Assembly (NCBI GenBank): GCA_013140875.1
Contig: JABFSB010000425.1
Location: forward strand, 1 to 5,388
From: Acidobacteriota bacterium
GTDB lineage: Bacteria > Acidobacteriota > Blastocatellia > Pyrinomonadales > Pyrinomonadaceae
Direction: 5' to 3'
DNA: 5,388 bases
Shown: piece after piece, positions 1 through 5,388 of the stretch
Position numbering within the stretch: the first letter of the stretch is position 1
How the letters are laid out: each line of letters begins with the position of its first letter
The notes under the pieces: generated by a model
What the model saw: only the letters and a program-made list of their open reading frames with translations
Databases searched by the model: none
Told to the model about the DNA's origin: nothing
Made by a program: the position numbers and the translations under genes

Positions 1-1
1 T

Positions 2-643
2 GCGGCGGCGAAGATCCATCGGGAAGTATTTCGAAATGAGATCGGCATCGGCGAAAGAGACCTTATTGACTCGTTTGTAGGGCGCCTAACTGAAATAAAG
101 AATGTCTCGATGTATCTTAAGGCTGCGGCCGAATACGAAAAAACGTCGGGCAGCGAAGAGCCAAAGGTACATTTTGTCATCGTGGGCGATGGCCATTTGC
201 GGCCCGCACTGGAAAAAGAGGCAAGCGACCTCGGCGTAAAGAACATTCATTTTCCGGGAAACCGGCAGGATGTCGAGGTTATTTACGCCGGTACGGATAT
301 TGTTGCTCTTACTTCGCTTAACGAAGGCACGCCGCTTTCGCTTATCGAAGCCATGGCGGGCGGAAGGCCGGTTATTTCAACAACGGTCGGCGGGGTGGTC
401 GATCTGCTCGGACCCGTCGTAGAGACAGTCGGCGATGTTGCCGTTCATGAGCGGGGTGTCGGTATAAGTTCCGGGGACGTAAATGCCTTTGTGACCGGGT
501 TGATTTATTTGGTGAAAAATGAAAAATTACGAGATGAATTGGCCGCACGCGGGCAGGCCTTCGTATTTTCAAATTACAATAAGGACCGGATGGTCGACGA
601 TCTTCGAACGGTGTATCGCGAACTTTTAGGTGAGGACAAATAA
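2..643 (+). CDS. Family 4 glycosyltransferase, C-terminal part (5' end outside the window)
   Basis: The frame is open from the left edge, so the gene starts upstream; the ATG at 110 is internal. The visible 213 residues are the C-terminal nucleotide-sugar-binding half of a GT-B glycosyltransferase (Glycos_transf_1 type). Visible landmarks are VGRLTEIKN (residues 26-34, the usual 'GRL..xKN' start of this domain), the strand and turn IVGDGHLRPALE (60-71), FPGNRQDV (84-91), and the EX7E motif in NEGTPLSLIEAM, with E108 and E116 contacting the donor nucleotide sugar in this family. The following GGRPVISTTVGG segment (120-131) is also typical. No membrane segment is seen, so it should act at the cytoplasmic face of the inner membrane, adding a sugar to a lipid-linked glycan. 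Donor and linkage cannot be read from sequence. It ends 23 bp before the WecA-like gene, in line with one operon. Confidence 0.93.
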   Translation, partial: AAAKIHREVFRNEIGIGERDLIDSFVGRLTEIKNVSMYLKAAAEYEKTSGSEEPKVHFVIVGDGHLRPALEKEASDLGVKNIHFPGNRQDVEVIYAGTDIVALTSLNEGTPLSLIEAMAGGRPVISTTVGGVVDLLGPVVETVGDVAVHERGVGISSGDVNAFVTGLIYLVKNEKLRDELAARGQAFVFSNYNKDRMVDDLRTVYRELLGEDK

Positions 644-657
644 CCGCTTACCTAAAA
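624..657 (+). repeat. Hairpin spanning the stop codon of the glycosyltransferase gene
   Basis: TTTTAGGTGAG (624-634) can pair with CTTACCTAAAA (647-657) over 11 bp with one G-T wobble, leaving a 12-nt loop (635-646) that contains the TAA stop (641-643). There is no T-tract after the stem, so it does not look like an intrinsic terminator. Its right arm is shared with a second, smaller hairpin (649-663). Confidence 0.45.
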
Positions 658-663
658 TAGGTA
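649..663 (+). repeat. Small hairpin covering the Shine-Dalgarno-like site of the WecA-like gene
   Basis: TACCTA (649-654) and TAGGTA (658-663) form a perfect 6-bp inverted repeat around an AAA loop. The right arm contains AGGT (659-662), the only Shine-Dalgarno-like sequence before the ATG at 667; AGG lies 5 nt from the start. Folding would hide it. The left arm also pairs with 624-634, so the two hairpins exclude each other. A regulatory role is inference; such a short stem could arise by chance. Confidence 0.4.
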
Positions 664-666
664 TAA

Positions 667-2472
667 ATGCAGCAAATTCTTTCAAATCCGATAGTCACAG
701 GCGTAATAAGCGCCGTGGTCGCTGCATTGATGACCCTTGTCGTTCGCGAGTTTGCACGCCGGAAGGGTTATGTCGCGAAACCGAAAAGCGACCGCTGGCA
801 TAAAAGGCCGACCGCCATGCTTGGCGGGGCGGCCATTTTCGGCACGACCTTGCTGATTTACGGCATTTTGGTCCCGCATACATTCGAGTCCCTCATAATA
901 ATCGGTGCGTCGTCTTTTCTGTTCGTGGTCGGGCTGCTTGATGACATCCTGAATATCAAACCGTATCAGAAGCTGATCGGCCAACTGATCGGCGCGGCGT
1001 TCGTGGTCGGTTTTGGGCTAAAGCTGCCGATCACGGGATCGGAGCTGATCGACATTTGGATAACTGTTTTCTGGTTGGTCGGCATTACGAATGCCATCAA
1101 TCTTCTCGACAATATGGACGGCCTGGCCGCCGGCATTGCGGCGATCGGGGCCTCGTCACTGGCTTTCGGATTTATCGCCACCGGACAAACGGCGGAAATA
1201 CAGTTGGCCGCCGCCTTTATCGGCGCACTGTTGGGATTTCTCGTTTTCAACTTCAATCCCGCGTCGATTTTTATGGGCGATTGCGGATCGATGTTTGTCG
1301 GATTCCTTTTGGCAAGCTCGGTGCTTCTCGGGCAAACCGGCGGGCGTTCGCGGAGCATATTTTCGATCCTGGCCGTCCCGGTCCTTATCTTGTTCGTACC
1401 GATATTCGATACCACGCTCGTGACCATTCTGCGAAAAATGTGGGGCCGCAAGGCTTCGCAGGGAGGCCGTGACCACACTTCGCACCGGCTTGTCGCGCTC
1501 GGGTTGTCCGAGCGGTCGGCGGTGTTGATGATCTATTCGTTTGCGGTGGCCGCGGGAGCTTTGTCGATCGTGGTCGGCACGCTTGAAACCACGCAGAGCC
1601 TGGCCCTGATCGCGGCGTTTACAATTCTGCTTTCGATCATCGGCGTTTATCTTTCCAAGGTCAGAGTTTACGAGGAAAAAGAGGAAGAACTTGCGTCGAG
1701 CAACAACGCGGTATTCGCGTTTATCGTCAATGTTTCCTACAAGCGGCGGATCTTCGAGGTTTTTCTCGACGCATTTCTGATCACGCTTTGCTATTACGCG
1801 GCCTATCTTCTGGTTTTAGGACCATTCGAATCGAGCGGAACCTGGGAACTTTTCATCAACACGCTTCCACTTCTGATCGTGCTGAAACTTTTTGCACTTT
1901 TGGCCGCCGGAGTGTATCGCGGCCTTTGGCGGTACACGAGTGTCAATGATTTCATTACCTTTACAAAAGGGGTCGTCTCCGGTTCGGTCCTGAGCGTTAT
2001 TGCGATACTCCTCATCTATCGGTTTCAGAATTTTTCGCGGGCTGTTTTTGTGGTCGACGGGCTGCTGCTATTGTTTGTAGTTGTTGGCAGCCGGCTGGCA
2101 TTCAGGGTTATCCGCGAAATTTTGCCGATCGCCCATATCAATGAAGGAAGGCGCGTGCTGATCTATGGTGCCGGAGACGGCGGGGAAATGGTGCTTCGAG
2201 AGCTGAGAAATAATCCGGTCTGGAATTATCGCCCGATCGGCTTTATAGATGACGACCCGTTAAAGAAAGACAAGATGATAAACGGCCTGCGGGTTTACGA
2301 TTCGAACGGTTCGCTTGCCGATCTGTGCGACGAGAATGAGATCCAGGAGATACTGATCTCATCAGGCAAGATACCGGCTGAGACGATCAAGTCTCTTCGT
2401 GCAATGTGCCGCGAATCGAGTATCGAACTGAAACGAGCCGAGCTTCGAATTGAGACGCTCGATTTCGAATAA
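667..2472 (+). CDS. WecA/MraY-like polyprenyl-phosphate sugar-1-phosphate transferase fused to a CapD-like membrane and Rossmann region
   Basis: This 601-residue protein has two parts. Residues 1-330 are a PNPT (MraY/WecA/TagO) enzyme with about 11 membrane helices, which moves a sugar-1-phosphate from a UDP-sugar to undecaprenyl phosphate. Seen motifs: RWHKRPTAMLGG (43-54), the Mg-binding D92-D93, NAINLLDNMDGLA (142-154), FMGDCGS (202-208), PIFDT (245-249) and the cytoplasmic loop RDHTSHRL (268-275), where the usual HxHH reads HTSH. Residues 360-480 add four more helices with GVYRGLWRYTSVND (415-428), typical of FlaA1/CapD proteins. Residues 496-601 form a Rossmann domain with GAGDGG (501-506) and GFIDDDP (525-531), like the first nucleotide-binding domain of that family. 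The second, catalytic dehydratase domain (TGxxGxxG, YxxxK) is absent, so a regulatory or oligomerisation role is more likely than epimerase activity. The ATG at 667 begins just before helix 1. The initial sugar is not predictable. Confidence 0.92.
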   Translation: MQQILSNPIVTGVISAVVAALMTLVVREFARRKGYVAKPKSDRWHKRPTAMLGGAAIFGTTLLIYGILVPHTFESLIIIGASSFLFVVGLLDDILNIKPYQKLIGQLIGAAFVVGFGLKLPITGSELIDIWITVFWLVGITNAINLLDNMDGLAAGIAAIGASSLAFGFIATGQTAEIQLAAAFIGALLGFLVFNFNPASIFMGDCGSMFVGFLLASSVLLGQTGGRSRSIFSILAVPVLILFVPIFDTTLVTILRKMWGRKASQGGRDHTSHRLVALGLSERSAVLMIYSFAVAAGALSIVVGTLETTQSLALIAAFTILLSIIGVYLSKVRVYEEKEEELASSNNAVFAFIVNVSYKRRIFEVFLDAFLITLCYYAAYLLVLGPFESSGTWELFINTLPLLIVLKLFALLAAGVYRGLWRYTSVNDFITFTKGVVSGSVLSVIAILLIYRFQNFSRAVFVVDGLLLLFVVVGSRLAFRVIREILPIAHINEGRRVLIYGAGDGGEMVLRELRNNPVWNYRPIGFIDDDPLKKDKMINGLRVYDSNGSLADLCDENEIQEILISSGKIPAETIKSLRAMCRESSIELKRAELRIETLDFE

Positions 2473-3766
2473 GATAACGCCTGAGGCCGCAAAAAGCGCT
2501 TTGCAAATCAAAACCTTATCCATTCCAAACGGCCCGCGCCGTCTTTCCGCTGTTGCGGTGTGTATCATCGTCGCGGTGCTGGCATTGCTGGTAACAAAGT
2601 GGTCGTTCGGCCACGCGACCGCGATCAATGCCTCGAATATCGAAGTTGCGGAACTCGGCGCCGCACTTGCGCCGTCGGATCCGCAGGCCCATCTGGAGTA
2701 CGCCTATCTTCTCGGAAAAACGTTCCTTCCCGCCGATCAGGACCGATCGCTTGTCGAGTTCGAAAAGGCCGCGGCCTTAGCTCCCGCAAATTATCAAACC
2801 TGGCTGGCCCTTGGGCGGGCCCGTGAACAGTCGGGCGACGCCGCCGGATCGGAGGCCGCCTTGCGCAAGGCGCTTGAGCTGGCGCCGAACTATTCGCGTG
2901 TTCAGTGGGCACTCGGCAACCTGTTGGTCCGGCAAGGGCGTTACGGCGACGGGTTCGGATATCTGCGAAATGCCGCCGCGTCGGATCCCGTCTTTACAAA
3001 CCCCGCCGCCGCATCCGCCTGGCAGATCCTTGGCGGCGACACGGCGAAGATAAGGAATTTGCTGGGCGATTCACCGCGAACCAACGCCGCCTTGAGCGTG
3101 CTGCTGTCGGCCGATAAAAGGTATGCCGACGCTCTCGATGTTTGGCGGGCGATTCCGGATGCCGAAAAGAAAGGGTTGAAGGAGCCCGGCCAGGCCCTCT
3201 ACTCGAAGCTGCTTGACGCGGGTCTTTACCGTTCGGCGATCGAAGTAGGCGGCACAGCCGGCCTTTTTTCGGATAACGCTCCCGCCACCGGAGCCGTTTC
3301 GAACGGCGGTTTCGAATCTGCCATAACGCCGAACGATCCGAACCCGTTCACGTGGGCAATCACGGAGGGAAGCTATCCTCGCATCGGCTTGAACGATGCG
3401 CAAAAGAAAAGCGGCAGCTACAGCCTGCTGATGAATTTCGGGACCGGGGACAAAGGTTCGCGTCCGGTGATCCAGAAAATGGGAGTGGAAACGGGCGCCA
3501 CTTACGATCTCAGATTTTACTATCGCTCTGAGCTGAGAACCGATGCCAAGGTCGTTTGCCGGATAACTTCGGCCGTTGATGCAAACCCTATCGCAACCGT
3601 GCCCGTCACTTCCTCGGGCGATTGGACCGAAGCCGGAACGACCTTTGCGGTCCCGGCGGGAACAGAAGGCATCGAGCTGAAGTTGAGCGTCGAGGGCTGT
3701 CCCGCAAACGGCTGCTCTATCGCAGGCAACATCTGGTTCGACGATTTTTCGCTCACCAAAAGATGA
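2450..3766 (+). CDS. Membrane-anchored TPR protein with C-terminal carbohydrate-binding-like domain
   Basis: The protein has up to 438 residues. A short basic N-terminus precedes one membrane helix (about 33-50, SAVAVCIIVAVLALLV), so most of the chain should be periplasmic. TPR-like helix pairs follow: about 79-112 with a small insertion, 113-146 (WLALGRAREQSGD, then ALRKALELAPN) and 147-180 (WALGNLLVRQGRYGDG). A less regular helical region runs to about 270. Residues 284-437 look like a CBM4_9-type jelly roll: VSNGGFES (283-290), W302, SGSYSLLMNF (321-330), a YDLRFYYRS strand (352-360) and the closing IWFDDFSL (428-435). C417 and C422 might form a disulfide. The start is uncertain: no ATG fits. 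TTG at 2450 (GAG 7 nt upstream) overlaps the previous gene by 23 bp, while TTG at 2501 would leave a 28-bp gap. It overlaps the ligase gene by ATGA. Function is unknown; binding the growing glycan or aiding the ligase is inferred from domains and context. Confidence 0.85.
   Translation: MRRSISNKITPEAAKSALQIKTLSIPNGPRRLSAVAVCIIVAVLALLVTKWSFGHATAINASNIEVAELGAALAPSDPQAHLEYAYLLGKTFLPADQDRSLVEFEKAAALAPANYQTWLALGRAREQSGDAAGSEAALRKALELAPNYSRVQWALGNLLVRQGRYGDGFGYLRNAAASDPVFTNPAAASAWQILGGDTAKIRNLLGDSPRTNAALSVLLSADKRYADALDVWRAIPDAEKKGLKEPGQALYSKLLDAGLYRSAIEVGGTAGLFSDNAPATGAVSNGGFESAITPNDPNPFTWAITEGSYPRIGLNDAQKKSGSYSLLMNFGTGDKGSRPVIQKMGVETGATYDLRFYYRSELRTDAKVVCRITSAVDANPIATVPVTSSGDWTEAGTTFAVPAGTEGIELKLSVEGCPANGCSIAGNIWFDDFSLTKR
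3763..3766 (+). other. ATGA stop/start overlap linking the TPR gene and the ligase gene
   Basis: The TGA stop of the TPR gene (3764-3766) is nested in ATGA with the ATG of the ligase (3763-3765). The 18 bases before it contain no Shine-Dalgarno-like sequence. This arrangement normally means re-initiation by the same ribosome, giving linked amounts of the two proteins. Confidence 0.85.
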
Positions 3767-5148
3767 AGCAAAGACGCGCACATCGAACGGCAGGCACGGG
3801 CGACGCAAATTCGGTCGAACGCTCGACCGCTGCAAAGGCCGCCGTTGCCCTTATTGCCGCAACCCCGATCCTCGCCACCATCGGTTACGGAGCGACCGAG
3901 ATGTGGGCCTACATCCCGCTCGCCTTTCTCACCGCGTTGATCGTCATTTTTTGGATCCGGGACGGTCTCGGCAAACGCGGCGTTGTTTACAGCGATTCGT
4001 CACTTCAGCTTCCGCTGATCGGGTTGATCGTCATCGGCCTTATTCAAATGCTTCCCTTTGGCGGAGCGGTGGAAACCGGTTTGCTCGATCTTCCGTCCGT
4101 GCGCTCGGTGTCACTCGATCCTTACGCGACCCGCTTTTTTACCATCAGGCTGGTGATGCTGGCTATTTTTTTCGCGGCCGGGCTGGCGCTTATTTCCGAT
4201 CGAAAGCTGGTAAAAAAATTTGCGATCGTGATCGTCATTTTCGGGGCAGTGATGGCGTTTGCCGGAATTCTGCAAAGGCTGGCCAGCCCGGATGCGATTT
4301 ACGGAATGCGGCCGACACCACAGGCAATTCCATTCGGGCCGTTCGTAAACCAGCATCATTTTGCGGCATTTATGGAAATGACCGGCGGAATGACGCTCGG
4401 CCTTTTGTTGGGCGATGTGGTTGAGCGAAACAAAAAGGCGCTGTTAATGATCGCGCTCTTGTTGATGATAATCGCGGTCGGTATGACCGGTTCGCGGGGC
4501 GGTTTGATAAGCACCCTGGGTGCCGCCGCGTTCATTCTTTTCGCGCACTTTTATCTGACCCGCAGGCATTCGCACGAATCTGCGGGCAGGTTCGTCGGGC
4601 TTAAGATCGCAGGTGTCGGTGCCGGGATTCTTGTTGCCGTTGCCGCCGCCGTCGTTTTTCTTTCCGGTGCCGACCCGCTCGTTCGCGGCCTGGGAATGCA
4701 GGCCGGCGACACGGATGTTTCGAGCGGACGCACGCATTTTTGGTCCGTCGCCGTGAAGATATTTTTAGATAATCCGATAATCGGCGCGGGATACGACGCC
4801 TTTGGAACGGCATTTACCAAATACGATACGTGGAACGGATTTTTCCGCGTCGAACAGGCACATAACGATTACCTTCAGGCTTTGGCCGATGGCGGCGTTA
4901 TGGCATTTGCGTGCGTCGCCGCGTTTATCGTTCTTTTATTTAAACGCGGCGTTTCAGTGATCAAGAACTCGACCAGCCCGACACGCCGCAGTATTGCCAT
5001 CGGTGCCCTGGGCGGCTGCGTGGGCATCCTCATCCACAGCTTTTTCGATTTTCCGCTGCGGACGCCTTCAAACGCGTTTTTCTTTTTACTTCTGGTGGTG
5101 TTGGCGACAGCTCCGCTCGGCGATGAGAAGGCGAAGGTCGCGGAATAA
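3763..5148 (+). CDS. O-antigen polymerase/ligase family membrane protein (Wzy/WaaL-like)
   Basis: The 461-residue product has about 12 hydrophobic segments and the Wzy_C (PF04932) pattern. GPFVNQHHFAAFMEM (192-206) matches the family's 'G.f.N.NhfA' segment, TGSRGG is at 242-247, and a large periplasmic loop (about 301-376) carries SSGRTHFW with R323 and AHNDYLQALADGG with H367. Arg and His in this loop are important in characterised WaaL ligases. The C-terminal HSFFDFPLRTPSNAFFF (425-441) also fits. Such proteins join undecaprenyl-diphosphate-linked glycans to each other (Wzy) or to an acceptor (WaaL, or protein O-glycosylation); sequence alone does not separate these. The ATG at 3763 is chosen because it overlaps the upstream stop as ATGA and is followed by a short basic cytoplasmic tail before helix 1. 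The frame is open further upstream (to a TTG at 3622), but that region codes for the previous gene. No clear ribosome binding site is present, so coupled translation is likely. Confidence 0.92.
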   Translation: MKQRRAHRTAGTGDANSVERSTAAKAAVALIAATPILATIGYGATEMWAYIPLAFLTALIVIFWIRDGLGKRGVVYSDSSLQLPLIGLIVIGLIQMLPFGGAVETGLLDLPSVRSVSLDPYATRFFTIRLVMLAIFFAAGLALISDRKLVKKFAIVIVIFGAVMAFAGILQRLASPDAIYGMRPTPQAIPFGPFVNQHHFAAFMEMTGGMTLGLLLGDVVERNKKALLMIALLLMIIAVGMTGSRGGLISTLGAAAFILFAHFYLTRRHSHESAGRFVGLKIAGVGAGILVAVAAAVVFLSGADPLVRGLGMQAGDTDVSSGRTHFWSVAVKIFLDNPIIGAGYDAFGTAFTKYDTWNGFFRVEQAHNDYLQALADGGVMAFACVAAFIVLLFKRGVSVIKNSTSPTRRSIAIGALGGCVGILIHSFFDFPLRTPSNAFFFLLLVVLATAPLGDEKAKVAE

Positions 5149-5164
5149 AACGGTGGAATAAAAC
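5142..5164. repeat. Short tandem direct repeat between the convergent gene ends
   Basis: GGAATAAAAC occurs at 5142-5151 and again at 5155-5164, separated by GGT (13-bp period). The first copy contains the TAA stop of the ligase (5146-5148); the last base of the second copy is the first base of the reverse gene's stop (complement of CTA, 5164-5166). It fills the whole 15-bp gap between the genes. No hairpin or T-tract terminator is visible here. Confidence 0.5.
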
Positions 5165-5388
5165 TAACGTACGCGGACCATTATCTCTTTCTTGCCGCAC
5201 GGGGATTCAAAGTTCACAAGATAGGCACCGGTGTTTTGGCTTACCGATTTGATCACATAAATGCGCCGTCCCGACGTACCTTCGACTTCCGCTTCCGCCC
5301 TTACCTCGATGTCCCGCGGGCTTGTGGTTGAGGCCGAAATATCCTTTGTCCGGCCTTCGCCCGAAATGCTCACGAGAATACCAAGGCT
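5164..5388 (-). CDS. Unrecognised protein, C-terminal 74 residues (5' end outside the window)
   Basis: The frame is open from the right edge to a TAG stop (complement of 5164-5166). An internal GTG at 5373-5371 is unlikely to be the start, because the frame continues upstream with hydrophobic residues (SLGILVSISGEG). I do not recognise the family. What can be seen: alternating strand-like segments such as IEVRAEAEVEG, RRIYVIKSVSQN, GAYLVNFESPCG and KEIMVRVR, many Ser/Thr, a single Cys, and no membrane helix. This would suit the last beta-sandwich domain of a larger exported or surface protein, but that is inference. Codon choice resembles the other genes, and no equally long frame competes on the other strand, which supports it being real. 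It is convergent with the polysaccharide operon, so it is not part of that transcript. Confidence 0.55.
   Translation of the reverse strand, partial: SLGILVSISGEGRTKDISASTTSPRDIEVRAEAEVEGTSGRRIYVIKSVSQNTGAYLVNFESPCGKKEIMVRVR

Noticed and set aside
624..663. Intrinsic terminator between the first two genes
   Set aside because: The stems are AT-rich and no T-tract follows the hairpin on the + strand; the genes also appear to form one operon.
966..1478. Reverse-strand open frame (170 residues) opposite the WecA-like domain
   Set aside because: The opposite strand carries every catalytic motif of a known family; the antisense product shows no recognisable feature.
667..2472. Frameshift or truncation of a full CapD-type dehydratase after the first Rossmann domain
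   Set aside because: The sequence after 2472 codes for a membrane helix and TPR repeats in another frame, not for a second Rossmann domain, so the short form looks natural.
2493..2502. AAAGCGCTTT palindrome as a protein-binding operator
   Set aside because: It is a single 10-bp palindrome inside coding sequence with no promoter nearby, so chance is the simpler explanation.
3622..3762. Upstream extension of the ligase frame to a TTG at 3622
   Set aside because: These 47 codons overlap the end of the beta-sandwich domain in another frame and give an Arg-rich segment unlike any ligase N-terminus; the ATG at 3763 with the ATGA overlap is far better.
3071..3835. Long reverse-strand open frame (about 254 residues) opposite the TPR gene
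   Set aside because: It is antisense to a well-supported coding region, has a low-complexity Arg-rich composition with no motif, and also runs into the ligase gene; it is a shadow of codon bias.

Overview
The window is a compact, almost fully coding piece of a surface- or exopolysaccharide biosynthesis locus from a Gram-negative-type bacterium of moderate-to-high GC. The gene style (WecA-like enzyme with an RDHTSHRL loop, membrane-anchored TPR protein beside an O-antigen ligase/polymerase) reminds me of Acidobacteriota (Blastocatellia-like) genomes. That taxonomic guess is inference only: no rRNA or marker gene is present.

Layout. Four genes lie head to tail on the + strand. (1) Positions 2-643: C-terminal part of a family 4 (GT-B fold) glycosyltransferase whose start lies left of the window. 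(2) Positions 667-2472: a two-part membrane protein. An MraY/WecA-like polyprenyl-phosphate sugar-1-phosphate transferase is joined to the four-helix membrane region and first Rossmann domain of a FlaA1/CapD-type protein, without the catalytic dehydratase domain. (3) About 2450-3766: a single-pass membrane protein with a TPR array and a C-terminal carbohydrate-binding-like beta-sandwich. (4) Positions 3763-5148: a polytopic Wzy/WaaL-family O-antigen polymerase/ligase. Genes 1 and 2 are 23 bp apart, genes 2 and 3 probably overlap, and genes 3 and 4 overlap by ATGA, so this looks like one operon with translational coupling. A fifth, partial gene (5164-5388, - strand) converges on the operon; its visible 74 residues are beta-strand-like and I do not recognise them.

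How the parts could work together (inference). The WecA-like half of gene 2 would load the first sugar phosphate onto undecaprenyl phosphate at the inner membrane. The GT4 enzyme would extend the lipid-linked chain in the cytoplasm. After export, the Wzy/WaaL-family protein would polymerise or transfer the glycan on the periplasmic side. The TPR plus carbohydrate-binding-like protein, anchored in the same membrane and co-translated with the ligase, is a good candidate for a glycan-handling or chain-length partner. No flippase or chain-length (Wzz) gene is visible here.

No tRNA, rRNA, CRISPR array, insertion sequence or clear terminator was found, and no stretch over 300 bases lacks a gene. 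The only notable non-coding structure is a pair of mutually exclusive hairpins around the junction of genes 1 and 2 (624-663).
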